Shown here: positions 1 to 8,695 of the stretch, piece by piece | How the letters are laid out: every line of letters begins with the position of its first letter | Numbering within the stretch: position 1 is the stretch's first letter | Assembly: GCA_002311655.1 (NCBI GenBank) | Contig: DBYZ01000014.1 | Span: 258,031-289,359, forward strand | Length of the DNA stretch: 31,329 bases | Direction: 5' to 3' | DNA from: Bacteroidales bacterium UBA1173 | Lineage (GTDB): Bacteria; Bacteroidota; Bacteroidia; Bacteroidales; F082 | Notes under the pieces: model-generated | Database searches by the model: none | Told to the model about the DNA's origin: nothing | Seen by the model: only the letters and a program-made list of their open reading frames with translations | Program-made: the position numbers and the translations under genes

Positions 1-209
1 GTCACGGCAATGGCAACCTGACCGAGGTTCTCCGTGAAAACAACCGACAGGACGTGCCCGTTGATGGTGGCTGAAATGGAAGATGATTTGTCGTTGTAGT
101 TAGTTTGACTTGCCATAATTTCAAGTCCGTCTTTTAAAGCAAGTTTGTTGGCAAAACCCAGACTTATTGTCCCGAGTATACACATAATTAAGATAATACG
201 TTTAATCAT
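1..209 (-). CDS. Secreted DUF3244-like protein (partial, 3' end beyond window)
   Basis: The first 69 codons of a minus-strand gene can be read before the window edge. The start is ATG at 207-209. The product begins with a short basic N-terminus and a hydrophobic stretch (IILIMCILGTISLGFA), a plausible signal peptide for export. The mature part contains SISATINGHVLSVVF and then ENLGQVAIAVT, a pattern of short beta strands that resembles the small secreted DUF3244 proteins of Bacteroidota, whose function is unknown. A good promoter lies just upstream (238-268), so the gene is probably transcribed alone and not from the TPR regulator at 322-2040. The family call rests on the look of the strands only. 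That it is an exported protein is fairly safe. Confidence 0.6.
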   Translation of the reverse strand, partial: MIKRIILIMCILGTISLGFANKLALKDGLEIMASQTNYNDKSSSISATINGHVLSVVFTENLGQVAIAV

Positions 210-237
210 ATTAGTTTTGTTTTTAACAATGACCTCA

Positions 238-268
238 CAAAACTAAAATCAAAACATATTCAGGTCAA
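238..268 (-). promoter_or_regulatory. Bacteroidota-type promoter for the gene at 1-209
   Basis: On the minus strand TTG (266-268) is followed after 20 nt by TAGTTTTG (238-245), matching the Bacteroidota sigma consensus TTTG-N19-21-TAnnTTTG. It lies about 30 nt upstream of the ATG at 209. Confidence 0.6.
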
Positions 269-321
269 TAAAAAATGGGTATGGATTGGTATGGGTGAAG
301 TATAAGGAATTGATATACAAC

Positions 322-2040
322 TTATTGTGCCTTTGTGCAATGCGCCTCAATAATACTTTTGATGGTAGAGTGTAGTGATTCCTGACTGTTAAATATACGT
401 TTTAATTTCCGACTACGTTCAACAATTGTCGGATAAGCACGTTGCATCAAAGCAAAAATGTCAGTGTCTTTCAAACCTAAATAGTATAGACAGCAATAGT
501 CAATGTCATCAAAAGTCAGAGCAGGATATTCTTTCTTTATCCATTGTGTGAAGTTGTCGTAATGTCTGTCAATGGCCTCTTCTAATAATAGTAATTGTTC
601 CTTGCTCAATGCAAACTCAGAGTATGTTGAACATGAAACTTTCGATTTAAATTGTTGTTTATTAGCTGTCTCTAATATAGATTTGCATATGGGTTCGTTA
701 AAGAAAGGGTTTGCCTCAATCTTTCGCTTCATTTCCGCCAAATCTTTATCTTTATTTTCAAGTTTGATGTTGTAATTGACGATGGTTTTGTGAGCCTTTC
801 TTTTTATCATGATGATTGCACATGCAGAGCCTAGCATTAATGACACAAAAACAAACAAATAAGGACGGATGCTATGTTTTTTATTTAATAAATTCGTTTT
901 TTCAAGATGCTTTTGTTGATAATCATCATAAATATTGGAGAGTTCTATGTTTGTTTCAGAAGTATTCCTGTAAATGGTGAAATTGTCGCTATATATTTTT
1001 TGATAATAATTAGCTTTAACAGTATCACCCAAAGCCATGTAACAATTCGTGAGTAATTCAGCAGATACTGTCTTAGTTGCAAACGTATTTCTATTAATGC
1101 TTTGTTCCAAGTAATGTATTGCCGAATCATATTGGCATTCTTTTGCTAACATCTCACCATAAGTAAAACAACATGTCATATATTGATCATCGTCTTTGGG
1201 CAATGAAAAAGCATCGTGTATCATCATAAAGGCGGTATCTTTATAACCCAAGTCATAATACAAAGGAGCAATACCGGATATAGAACCAATATATACCGAC
1301 ATTTTGTTTTGTTCTTTCGCCAAACTCATGGATTTTCTATAATAATATAATGCGCTATCATTGTTTTTATTGAGCAAATAAGACATGCCAATATGTAAAA
1401 ATGTATTAGCTAAACTATAGTCTTTTAATCTTAAAAAACAATTTAGGGCTTGTTTGTAAGAATCAATAGCTGGAGTAGCAACTAGATTGTTTGAAAATAT
1501 CTCTCCCAAACGTGTATACGTCAACCCCATGAACTTGGCCTTATATCCTGTTAAATTTTCTACATCGAAATGGTCTTCCATTATCTCCAATGTCTTAAGA
1601 TATTCCTTGCACGCCTCCACAATGCTGTCGTTTTCATAAAAACCAACGCCGTTCATGTAGTGTGAGCGAGCGGAAAGCATAGTGATGTCATCGTTATCGG
1701 GATATCGAAAGGCGAGGCTGTCGAAATAATGCATTGCATCATGTAGAGACGTTTCCTGAAACGTCTCATTTCTGTATCTATTCAATTGCGGATTGTCGGT
1801 TTTGTAAAGGGCTTCGGAAAGGATAAGCGAATGATAGTTGTCGTTGAATTCAGATGAGAATCCTCGCTCCACTCGGAATGACAGCAGCATTTGCAGGGCG
1901 GAGTCGGCATCGTGCTGCATCATACTGTCGATTTGCAATAGATTGTCGTCAAAAACAAAAGGCGGCTCAATGATCTCAACTTTCTTGCCGCAGGCGACAA
2001 GAAACAATGCAACAATCAAGTAAGGTAACAGTCTTTTCAT
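322..2040 (-). CDS. TPR-repeat lipoprotein regulator with a transmembrane helix and C-terminal helical domain
   Basis: This is a membrane-tethered tetratricopeptide protein of the type Bacteroidota use as signalling or transcription regulators. I start it at the ATG at 2038-2040, because this gives MKRLLPYLIVALFLVAC, a clean lipoprotein signal with Cys17 in an LVAC lipobox. An ATG three codons upstream (2049) is possible. Residues of about 60-370 are helical TPR-like repeats (for example DSALYYYRKSMSLAKEQNK and YDSAIHYLEQSI). A single hydrophobic helix near residue 400 (YLFVFVSLMLGSACAIIMI) is followed by a charged coiled coil. The C-terminal part (LTFDDIDYCCLYYLGLKDTDIFALM then TIVERSRKLKRIF) resembles the helix-turn-helix output region of such regulators. 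The gene starts 15 nt after the stop of the AlbA-type gene, so the two are probably cotranscribed. The target is unknown. Confidence 0.75.
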   Translation of the reverse strand: MKRLLPYLIVALFLVACGKKVEIIEPPFVFDDNLLQIDSMMQHDADSALQMLLSFRVERGFSSEFNDNYHSLILSEALYKTDNPQLNRYRNETFQETSLHDAMHYFDSLAFRYPDNDDITMLSARSHYMNGVGFYENDSIVEACKEYLKTLEIMEDHFDVENLTGYKAKFMGLTYTRLGEIFSNNLVATPAIDSYKQALNCFLRLKDYSLANTFLHIGMSYLLNKNNDSALYYYRKSMSLAKEQNKMSVYIGSISGIAPLYYDLGYKDTAFMMIHDAFSLPKDDDQYMTCCFTYGEMLAKECQYDSAIHYLEQSINRNTFATKTVSAELLTNCYMALGDTVKANYYQKIYSDNFTIYRNTSETNIELSNIYDDYQQKHLEKTNLLNKKHSIRPYLFVFVSLMLGSACAIIMIKRKAHKTIVNYNIKLENKDKDLAEMKRKIEANPFFNEPICKSILETANKQQFKSKVSCSTYSEFALSKEQLLLLEEAIDRHYDNFTQWIKKEYPALTFDDIDYCCLYYLGLKDTDIFALMQRAYPTIVERSRKLKRIFNSQESLHSTIKSIIEAHCTKAQ

Positions 2041-2055
2041 GACATACATTGGCTG

Positions 2056-3456
2056 TTAGTGTTGTGAAACTGACTCCCAATAACCTGTTTTGTCGGAGCC
2101 GACTCGACGGATGCGATTAAGTTGTTTGAGGGTGGCCAGCTCACGATAGATTGTTCTTTCAGACAGGTTTAACTTGGAAATGATGTCCTTGGTGGTGACT
2201 TTGGATTTTACACTGCCATTTACACTGCCAACGGCGTTGCCATTGTTGATAATGGAAATTATAGTTAATTGTCTTTCAGTGAGTTGAGTGTTGTTTACAC
2301 TGCCATTTACACTGTCAACTTCGTCGTTTACACTGCCAACTATGTCGTCGAAAGATGTGGTTTTGATGTTTCTTTGTGAGTGGAATTTAATACTGGCGCG
2401 AATAAAATTGGTCGTGAATGAGAAAATGCTTTCGTCGTAAACCTTGCGGATTCGTTTCATGCCGGAGCCAAGCGCCTCGACCATATCCACGTCACGGAAG
2501 ACACGCATGAGCTCTTTGTTTCGTGGAGAGCTGATTCCACCAAAGAACTCTTCCTTTGTCATATCGATAGGCAATCTGCCAGCTGATGTTATTTCGATAC
2601 GATCGGAAAATATCTCAAACTTGGGCGGCACTTCGTTGGTGTAATAGTCGTTGTGGACTATGGCGTTTATGACTATCTCACGCATGGCACGCTCATCCCA
2701 TAGAGGTGTGTCGATGCGACGTTTATATGTTATTTCGCTGCTTACATTGTTTTCAACCTTAAGTTTGTCGAGTACCTGGTCGGTTGCTTTGAGCAATGAA
2801 CAGAAACCATATTCGTTGTTGGAAACAAGAATATCTCTGTCGGTACCGGCATATTTGGCCACTTTAATTGACATGCTGTTTTCATCAGCAAGCAAATAAG
2901 CGACGTAGTTGTACTCGCCTGTATCAGTTAAAAGGTCGAGATTTTCAAGAAAATGCTCGTTGAGAGCGAAGCCTTTGCTTTCGTAGTAGATATGCAGCTG
3001 ACGGAAAGTGAGGTTTTTGCGAGGGGAGCGTATGTTGCGTAAAGAATTGCGCACACGATGGGTAAACAAATCTTCTATTTGTGCTGTTGTCATTGGGTCG
3101 GTTGCAGAGCCGACACGAATGAAGCAGCCGCGAGGCGACAGGCCGTAAGCGGCTTTGTAATATGGTTTTTCGCTTCCACTTGCAACAAAAATCTTTATCA
3201 CAGGGACATCCTGAACTTTTTCAACCACCACATCGAACAATCCCATAGGTGAAGGCAGGATGCCGTTGCGGATGCGGTCTTTTATCTTGAGCATATCGCC
3301 ATCGATGTCCTGAACGCCGACAGGTTTTCCTTCTTTGTCGATGCCAATGTAAATAACTCCGCCTTCGCGATAGTTAAGAAAAGCTACCACTTCGCGTTCC
3401 AAGTCGAGGTCGCGAGTAAGTTCACGTTTGAATTCTATGCGGTTTGTCTCTGTCAT
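2056..3456 (-). CDS. AlbA_2/Schlafen-type ATP-binding transcriptional regulator (RecG-like C-terminus)
   Basis: The N-terminus (ETNRIEFKRELTRDLDLEREVVAFLN, then GGVIYIGIDKEGKPVGV) is the AlbA_2/Schlafen AAA_4 domain, known as a putative DNA-binding module. The middle (WDERAMREIVINAIVHNDY, then EIFSDRIEITSAGRLP, later EALGSGMKRI) is the HATPase_c_4 region often annotated as RecG-like, although there is no helicase domain. The C-terminus (TKDIISKLNLSERTIYRELATL) is a winged helix. ATG at 3454-3456 gives MTETNRIEFK, the usual start for the family; an ATG at 3474 adds six residues. Between the ATPase part and the winged helix is a low-complexity linker with recurring SVNGSVN. The gene follows uridine kinase closely and precedes the TPR regulator. 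Its target genes cannot be told from sequence. Confidence 0.85.
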   Translation of the reverse strand: MTETNRIEFKRELTRDLDLEREVVAFLNYREGGVIYIGIDKEGKPVGVQDIDGDMLKIKDRIRNGILPSPMGLFDVVVEKVQDVPVIKIFVASGSEKPYYKAAYGLSPRGCFIRVGSATDPMTTAQIEDLFTHRVRNSLRNIRSPRKNLTFRQLHIYYESKGFALNEHFLENLDLLTDTGEYNYVAYLLADENSMSIKVAKYAGTDRDILVSNNEYGFCSLLKATDQVLDKLKVENNVSSEITYKRRIDTPLWDERAMREIVINAIVHNDYYTNEVPPKFEIFSDRIEITSAGRLPIDMTKEEFFGGISSPRNKELMRVFRDVDMVEALGSGMKRIRKVYDESIFSFTTNFIRASIKFHSQRNIKTTSFDDIVGSVNDEVDSVNGSVNNTQLTERQLTIISIINNGNAVGSVNGSVKSKVTTKDIISKLNLSERTIYRELATLKQLNRIRRVGSDKTGYWESVSQH

Positions 3457-3482
3457 TATAAAATGCAAAGGCATGAGTCAAC

Positions 3483-4112
3483 CTAGATTTTTTCTTTTTT
3501 CATCTGGTTCAGCTGCATTCTAATCCTGCTCGCCATGATGTCTATTGCCACCTGATTTGAGCCTCCTTGCGGGATGATGATGTCCGCCAGGCGTTTTGTA
3601 GGCTCAATGAATTGGTTGTGCATAGGTTTTACAAAGGTTTCATAATGTCTCAAGACATCTGACACGGTCCTGCCGCGTTCCTCGATGTCGCGCCTGATGA
3701 TACGCATCAAGCGGTCGTCACCATCGGTGTCGACAAAGATCTTGATGTCCAAGCGTTTCACCAACTCTGGGCATGTCATGATGAGGATGCCTTCCACGAT
3801 GACCACCTCTGTTGGCTTCACCGGGATGACTTCCGCCGAGCGGGCGCATGTCACGTAGGTGTAGATAGGCATCGGGATGGTCTTGCCTTCCTTCAGCATG
3901 TCGAGATGCTTCACCAACAAATCCCATTCGATGGCATCCGGATGGTCGAAGTTGATCTCTTTCTTCGCCTCAGGCGTGAGGTTGCCGTTGTCCCAATAAT
4001 ATGCGTCTTGCGACACCACGCTGATCGAGTCCTCAGGAAGCGCCTCAATCAATTTCTTCACCACTGTTGTCTTGCCGGATCCTGAGCCGCCGGCGATACC
4101 GATTAATAACAC
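3483..4112 (-). CDS. udk: Uridine kinase
   Basis: Uridine kinase phosphorylates uridine and cytidine in the cytoplasmic pyrimidine salvage pathway. The 209-residue product has the P-loop GIAGGSGSGKTT at residues 5-16, the QDAYYWDN segment, the FDHPDAIEWDLL substrate region and the IVEGILIM strand, all typical of bacterial Udk at its usual length. The start codon is GTG (4110-4112), which places the P-loop five residues in, as in other Udk proteins. The upstream 101 nt to the decarboxylase beta gene hold a long inverted repeat and no obvious promoter. The downstream AlbA-type gene begins within about 26 nt of the stop. The identification is secure. Confidence 0.95.
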   Translation of the reverse strand: MLLIGIAGGSGSGKTTVVKKLIEALPEDSISVVSQDAYYWDNGNLTPEAKKEINFDHPDAIEWDLLVKHLDMLKEGKTIPMPIYTYVTCARSAEVIPVKPTEVVIVEGILIMTCPELVKRLDIKIFVDTDGDDRLMRIIRRDIEERGRTVSDVLRHYETFVKPMHNQFIEPTKRLADIIIPQGGSNQVAIDIMASRIRMQLNQMKKEKI

Positions 4113-4120
4113 TTTTCTTT

Positions 4121-4210
4121 AGTTTGAAGTTTGAAGTTGCCAGTTTGAAGTTGCCAGTTTGAAGTTTGGAGTTTGAAGTTAAATCAACTCCTAACTTCAA
4201 ACTTCAAACT
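4121..4210. repeat. GAAGTTT heptamer repeat with 18-bp perfect inverted arms
   Basis: The left arm 4121-4138 (AGTTTGAAGTTTGAAGTT) is perfectly complementary to the right arm 4193-4210. Between them are further copies of AGTTTGAAG and a doubled TTGCCAGTTTGAAG. The repeat ends 3 nt from the stop codon of the beta subunit gene. Related arrays occur at 14518-14562 and 21954-22025, also at gene 3' ends. A role as a terminator or mRNA 3'-end element is an inference. Confidence 0.85.
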
Positions 4211-4213
4211 GAA

Positions 4214-5806
4214 TTATATGCCTATAAAGCTCATAAGGATACCAGCTGCCACTGCCGAGCCGATAACACCTGCAACGTTTGGTGCCATTGCGTGCATGAG
4301 GAGGTGGTTCGATGGATCGTATTTCTGACCTTCGACCTCGGAAACACGTGCTGCGTCAGGCACTGCCGACACGCCTGCGTTACCGATGAGAGGGTTGATC
4401 TTGTTGCCTTCCTTGCAGAAGACGTTCATCAGCTTGGCGCCGCAGACACCGCCGAATGTTGCCACGGCGAACGAGCAGGCACCCAAAGCGAAGATGATAA
4501 GTGAATCGACTGTGAGGAACACGTCAGCCTGTGTTGATGCACCGACGGTCAAGCCTAACAGGATTGTCACGATGTCGATAAGCGGGTTGGCTGCTGTGTT
4601 GGCGAGACGTTTTGTCACACCGCTTTCTTTCAACAGGTTACCGAAGAACAGCATACCCAGAAGTGGAAGTGCTGAAGGGCTGATGAAAGTGGTGAGAAGC
4701 AAACCGACGATAGGGAAGATGACCTTCTCTGTCTTACCGACCATGCGAGGCTCTTTCATCTTGATGAGACGCTCTTCCTTGGTGGTGAGCAAACGCATGA
4801 TAGGCGGCTGGATAACTGGCACCAAAGCCATGTAGGAGTATGCCGCGATAGCGATTGCGCCGAGGAGGTGCGGAGCCATCTTTGTGGAGATGAAGATAGC
4901 GGTAGGACCGTCAGCACCACCGATGATACCGATAGCTGCTGCCTCGTGCGGGTCGAAGCCCAAAGCACGGGCGCTGATGAAGGTGATGAACACGCCGAGT
5001 TGAGCGGCTGCACCGAGAATCATCAGACGAGGCTGTGAGATCAGTGAAGAGAAGTCGGTCATTGCACCGATTCCCAAGAAGATCAATGGAGGATAGATAC
5101 CCTGACGGACGCCGAAGTACAGATAGTTCAACACAGAGCCTTTCTGATAGACACCGGTCTGGATGTTCATGTTGAACACCTGGCTGATTAGGCTGTCGAA
5201 GAACTTGGCTGTGTTAGGTGCTGTCGGGTCCATGCCTGCTGGCAGGAACGCTGAGAGCTGCTCAGGAGTCATGCTGTGGAAGTGCTCGAGAGCCTGTGCG
5301 CAGTTCATCTCGCCTTGTCCGGCAAAGAGTCCCACGAAGAATTTCTGTGCTTCTGTCAGGTCAAAGGTGAGGTTTCCTTGAATCTCAATCTTGGAGAGTG
5401 CTGCCAAAGCGCCTTGTAAATCAAAGGTATACGAGTCTTGGATGAATGGGATGTTACCCACTATGATACCCACTCCGATAGGGATGAGCAGCATAGGCTC
5501 GAAGTCGTATTTGACAGCGAGGAAGATGAACACGAATGCCACCAGGATCATGATGAGGTTGCCTCGTGTGCAGTTGCGGAAGCCGGTGAACTGCCAGAAC
5601 GAATACATTCCGCTTCCGATGGCTTCTCCTGCCGATACTGACTGTTCGGCTTGAGGTGCCACGAGCTCTGTCGCATCCTGTGAAGCGCTGAAGACGTGTT
5701 CAGCCATCGCAGGGCTTGATGTCATGATGCCGTGAAGCACGAGCAGGATGGCAACCAATGCGAAGATGAGCAGAGCTTTCTTTTTAACGTTGAATCTCTT
5801 CTTCAT
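4214..5806 (-). CDS. Na+-translocating decarboxylase beta subunit (OadB/MmdB family)
   Basis: This is the membrane subunit that couples decarboxylation of the carboxybiotin carrier to Na+ export across the inner membrane. The family core is clear: FEPMLLIPIGVGIIVGNIP at about residues 102-120, GAMTDF near 248, GIIGGADGPTAIFIS near 293 with the conserved Asp299, and AAYSYMALVPVIQPPIM after it. There are many hydrophobic helices to the C-terminus. At 530 residues it is longer than the roughly 400-430 of classical beta subunits. The excess is an N-terminal stretch of about 60-70 residues with a signal-like helix and acidic linker, plus a longer loop at about 120-220. The gene is last in the run mce-mmdA-gamma-carrier-beta and follows the carrier gene by 2 nt. 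The substrate is set by the alpha subunit, here methylmalonyl-CoA. Confidence 0.93.
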   Translation of the reverse strand: MKKRFNVKKKALLIFALVAILLVLHGIMTSSPAMAEHVFSASQDATELVAPQAEQSVSAGEAIGSGMYSFWQFTGFRNCTRGNLIMILVAFVFIFLAVKYDFEPMLLIPIGVGIIVGNIPFIQDSYTFDLQGALAALSKIEIQGNLTFDLTEAQKFFVGLFAGQGEMNCAQALEHFHSMTPEQLSAFLPAGMDPTAPNTAKFFDSLISQVFNMNIQTGVYQKGSVLNYLYFGVRQGIYPPLIFLGIGAMTDFSSLISQPRLMILGAAAQLGVFITFISARALGFDPHEAAAIGIIGGADGPTAIFISTKMAPHLLGAIAIAAYSYMALVPVIQPPIMRLLTTKEERLIKMKEPRMVGKTEKVIFPIVGLLLTTFISPSALPLLGMLFFGNLLKESGVTKRLANTAANPLIDIVTILLGLTVGASTQADVFLTVDSLIIFALGACSFAVATFGGVCGAKLMNVFCKEGNKINPLIGNAGVSAVPDAARVSEVEGQKYDPSNHLLMHAMAPNVAGVIGSAVAAGILMSFIGI

Positions 5807-5808
5807 AA

Positions 5809-6246
5809 TTAGCCAATTACAAATAAAACAGCGCCTTGCAGAATGTTGTCGCCAACTCTGACCTTAATTTCTTTGATTGTTCCGTCAACTTCAGCGAGGA
5901 AGTTGTTTTCCATCTTCATTGCTTCGTACATCATGAGTTTGTCGCCGCGTTTCACGACGTCGCCCACGTTGACGTAGATCTGCATGACGGTGCCAGGAAG
6001 AGGTGCCAATGACTTGTAGCCGTCGGCAGGTGCCGATGTGGCAGGAGCGGCTTCCTGTTTAGGAGCTGCAGCCGGTTTCGGAGCCTGACGTTTAGGGGCG
6101 ACGAATGTCGGTGCTGCTTCCTCTTCACGCTGGACTGTTACATTATATTGAGTGCCGTCGACGACCACTTCGGCGTTTTCGCCTTCGTAGTTCTTCACTT
6201 CGACTTCGTACTCTTTTCCGTTGACTGTGAATTTAAATTTCTTCAT
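5809..6246 (-). CDS. Biotin carboxyl carrier subunit of methylmalonyl-CoA decarboxylase
   Basis: The protein carries covalently bound biotin between the carboxyltransferase (alpha) and the membrane beta subunit. The biotinylation motif EAMKMEN is at residues 108-114 with the acceptor Lys111, in a biotinyl/lipoyl domain that fills the C-terminal 70 residues. The N-terminal 40 residues (MKKFKFTVNGKEYEVEVKN) are the small conserved beta-rich segment of this subfamily. An Ala/Pro-rich flexible linker (about 44-74) joins the two, as is usual for swinging-arm carriers. The length of 145 residues fits the MmdC/OadA-tail type. It lies 3 nt downstream of the gamma gene and 2 nt upstream of the beta gene, so it is translated from one operon mRNA. 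Confidence 0.95.
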   Translation of the reverse strand: MKKFKFTVNGKEYEVEVKNYEGENAEVVVDGTQYNVTVQREEEAAPTFVAPKRQAPKPAAAPKQEAAPATSAPADGYKSLAPLPGTVMQIYVNVGDVVKRGDKLMMYEAMKMENNFLAEVDGTIKEIKVRVGDNILQGAVLFVIG

Positions 6247-6249
6247 TGC

Positions 6250-6642
6250 TTAGTAATTTCTTCTGTTTAAACCATTTAATCCGTAAATCTTCGAGCTCCA
6301 TGGTGAGTAACGACGCTCGACTCTCTGAATAGTCACGAAACCTGACTCTTCGTCGTGCACGTCTTTCGACAATGCCAGAGCAAGTCCGATAACCACTGCG
6401 AGGTCTTCGTCGACCTTCCAGCCCGCTGCTGTCGATGTGTTCGGAGCCTCGTTTTCTTTCTTCTCTTTCTTGGCTTTCTTGAAGTCATGGTTCACGAGCT
6501 TCGAGAATCCTGTGAAGATGCAGAAAAGAACGACCAAAGCCGTGATCACGATGAGGAAACCACCGATGGTGACGACCCAGTCGTGAGTGGCGATAGGCTC
6601 TCTAACAGCTGATAATAATATTGATAACATATTCATATTCAA
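6250..6642 (-). CDS. Decarboxylase gamma (OadG-like) subunit
   Basis: This is a small membrane protein with one N-terminal helix (VVTIGGFLIVITALVVLFCIF, about residues 23-43). A strongly basic and acidic segment follows (KKAKKEKKENE), then a soluble tail containing DEDLAVVIGLALALSK and ESGFVTIQRVERRYSPWSS. In the known complexes the gamma subunit holds the alpha and beta subunits together at the membrane. The architecture and position between mmdA and the biotin carrier gene support this role more than sequence identity does, since gamma subunits are poorly conserved. The ATG at 6642 is used; further in-frame ATGs lie two and four codons in and cannot be excluded. It begins 12 nt after mmdA ends. 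Confidence 0.85.
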   Translation of the reverse strand: MNMNMLSILLSAVREPIATHDWVVTIGGFLIVITALVVLFCIFTGFSKLVNHDFKKAKKEKKENEAPNTSTAAGWKVDEDLAVVIGLALALSKDVHDEESGFVTIQRVERRYSPWSSKIYGLNGLNRRNY

Positions 6643-6654
6643 TCGATTTTAAGA

Positions 6655-8214
6655 TTACAACGGAATATTGCAATGTTTCTTAGGTGGGTTGGTGTCTTTC
6701 TTTGTCTCAAGTGCCTGCAAAGCTCTGATGACGCGGAAACGTGTGTTGCGTGGCTCGATGACATCGTCGATGTAGCCGTATTTCGCTGAGTCGTAAGGAT
6801 TTGCGAACTTGTCGCGGTATTCCTTTTCTTTCTTTGCGATGAACTCAGTCTTTTCTTCAGCGCTTTCGATGCCTGCAATCTCTTTACCGTTGAGGATCTC
6901 GACAGCGCCTGAAGGACCCATAACGGCGATTTCTGCTGTTGGCCATGCGTAGTTGATGTCAGCGCGGAGCTGCTTGCAACCCATGACGAGGTGTGAGCCG
7001 CCGTATGACTTGCGGATTGTGATGGTGACCTTTGGTACTGTTGCCTCGCCGTAAGCGAACAACATTTTTGCGCCGTGGGTGATGACACCGCCGTATTCCT
7101 GCACTGTGCCAGGCAAGAAGCCAGGGACGTCGACCAATGTCACGATCGGGATGTTGAAAGCGTCGCAGAAGCGGACGAAACGAGCACCCTTACGTGATGA
7201 GTTGATGTCGAGAACACCAGCCAAGAAAGCAGGGTTGTTGGCGACGATACCGACAGGTTTGCCGTCGAAACGTGCGAAGCCGACGATGAGGTTCTTTGCG
7301 AAGTCTTTTGCAACCTCGAGGAACTCGCCGTTATCCACGATGGCGTGGATGATCTGCTTCATGTCGTATGGCTTGTTAGGGTTGTCAGGGATGATGGCGT
7401 TGAGAGCGTCTTCCTTACGGTCGATAGGGTCGTTGCACTCGATGCGTGGAGCCTCTTCGAGGTTGTTCTGTGGCAGATAAGAGATGAGCTCGCGGATGAG
7501 CTGCAAGCCTTCTTCCTCTGTTGATGCCATGAACTGGCTCACGCCTGACTTCTGGTTGTGTACCAAAGCGCCGCCGAGCTGGTCAACGCTGACGTCTTCA
7601 CCTGTCACGGTCTTCACTACCTTAGGACCTGTGAGGAACATGTAGCTGTTCTGCTCGGTCATGAGGATGAAGTCTGTCAATGCCGGTGAATACACTGCGC
7701 CGCCTGCACAAGGACCGAAGATAGCGCTGATCTGTGGCACCACGCCTGATGCGTTGATGTTACGCTGGAAAATCTCAGCGAAACCTGCCAATGAGCGTGA
7801 ACCTTCCTGGATACGTGCGCCGCCTGAGTCGTTGATGCCGATGATAGGAGCACCGACCTTCATGGCCTGATCCATCACCTTGCATATCTTCTTCGACATG
7901 GTCTCTGACAAAGAGCCGCCGAGCACTGTGAAGTCCTGTGAATACACGTAAACGAGACGTCCGTCGATGGTGCCGTAGCCTGTCACGACGCCGTCACCGA
8001 GATACACCTGCTTCTCAAGACCGAAGTCTGTGGTGCGGTGTGTGAGGAACATGTCGAATTCTTCGAAGCTACCTTCGTCGAGCAACATGGCGATGCGCTC
8101 ACGAGCGGTGTACTTTCCCTTTTCATGTTGTTTAGCGATACCTTTCTCACCGCCACCGAGACGTGCGAGAGCGCGCTTGTCCAACAATTCCTGAATTTTC
8201 TGTTCGATTAACAT
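6655..8214 (-). CDS. mmdA: Methylmalonyl-CoA decarboxylase alpha subunit (carboxyltransferase)
   Basis: This is the cytoplasmic carboxyltransferase that moves the carboxyl group of (S)-methylmalonyl-CoA to biotin, giving propionyl-CoA. Both crotonase-fold halves are visible. The N-half has ARERIAMLLDEGSFEE, the GGSLSETMSKK region and the oxyanion motif GINDSGGARIQEG. The C-half has PIVTLVDVPGFLPGT, RKSYGGSHLVMG and AWPTAEIAVMGPSGAVEI. The length of 519 residues is normal. The same fold serves propionyl-CoA carboxylase beta, but there is no biotin carboxylase gene nearby. The OadB and OadG subunits and the epimerase next door argue for the Na+-pumping decarboxylase. The epimerase stop is 15 nt upstream. 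Confidence 0.95.
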   Translation of the reverse strand: MLIEQKIQELLDKRALARLGGGEKGIAKQHEKGKYTARERIAMLLDEGSFEEFDMFLTHRTTDFGLEKQVYLGDGVVTGYGTIDGRLVYVYSQDFTVLGGSLSETMSKKICKVMDQAMKVGAPIIGINDSGGARIQEGSRSLAGFAEIFQRNINASGVVPQISAIFGPCAGGAVYSPALTDFILMTEQNSYMFLTGPKVVKTVTGEDVSVDQLGGALVHNQKSGVSQFMASTEEEGLQLIRELISYLPQNNLEEAPRIECNDPIDRKEDALNAIIPDNPNKPYDMKQIIHAIVDNGEFLEVAKDFAKNLIVGFARFDGKPVGIVANNPAFLAGVLDINSSRKGARFVRFCDAFNIPIVTLVDVPGFLPGTVQEYGGVITHGAKMLFAYGEATVPKVTITIRKSYGGSHLVMGCKQLRADINYAWPTAEIAVMGPSGAVEILNGKEIAGIESAEEKTEFIAKKEKEYRDKFANPYDSAKYGYIDDVIEPRNTRFRVIRALQALETKKDTNPPKKHCNIPL

Positions 8215-8229
8215 TTTCTATGATTTTTA

Positions 8230-8646
8230 TTATTTGTTTTTATTTTCGCAAAGTTCTGTGAGGACACTGCCTGTTGATTTCGGGTGCAGGAAAGCGATTG
8301 TCAAGCCTTCAGCGCCGCCGCGTGGAGTCTCGTCGATGAGACGGAAGCCTGCAGCCTTGGCCTCTGCTAACTGGTTCTCAATGCCTTCCACTGCAAACGC
8401 GATGTGGTGCATGCCGCCCTTGCCGTTGTTTTTCTCTATGAAAGCGGCGATGGTGCTCTCAGGTGATGTAGGCTCAAGAAGTTCGATCTTGGTCTGGCCG
8501 ACCTTAAAGAAAGCGGTCTTAACCTTCTGATCCTTAACTTCTTCGATGGCGTAACATTTTGTTCCGAGCATTTTCTCGAAAACAGGAATCGACTCGTCCA
8601 AGCTTGTGACAGCAATTCCAATGTGTTCAATATGGGTTGGATTCAT
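8230..8646 (-). CDS. mce: Methylmalonyl-CoA epimerase
   Basis: The enzyme interconverts the (R) and (S) forms of methylmalonyl-CoA, linking methylmalonyl-CoA mutase to the decarboxylase. The 138-residue glyoxalase/VOC-fold protein starts with IEHIGIAVTSLDESIPVFEKMLG and has KIELLEPTSPES, GGMHHIAFAVEGIE and a late SVLTELCE segment. These supply the His and Glu metal ligands expected for the family. It is the first gene of the operon; a promoter at 8696-8728 lies inside and just past the 3' end of the upstream M1 peptidase gene. No mutase gene is in the window. Confidence 0.95.
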   Translation of the reverse strand: MNPTHIEHIGIAVTSLDESIPVFEKMLGTKCYAIEEVKDQKVKTAFFKVGQTKIELLEPTSPESTIAAFIEKNNGKGGMHHIAFAVEGIENQLAEAKAAGFRLIDETPRGGAEGLTIAFLHPKSTGSVLTELCENKNK

Positions 8647-8695
8647 GATAAAATAACGTTATTTATAAATAAAAATTAAACTCGAATTCAAGTTG

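Noticed and set aside
2056..3456. Annotation of the AlbA-type gene as RecG helicase.
   Set aside because: There are no helicase motifs; only the ATPase-like C-terminal segment gives the frequent RecG label.
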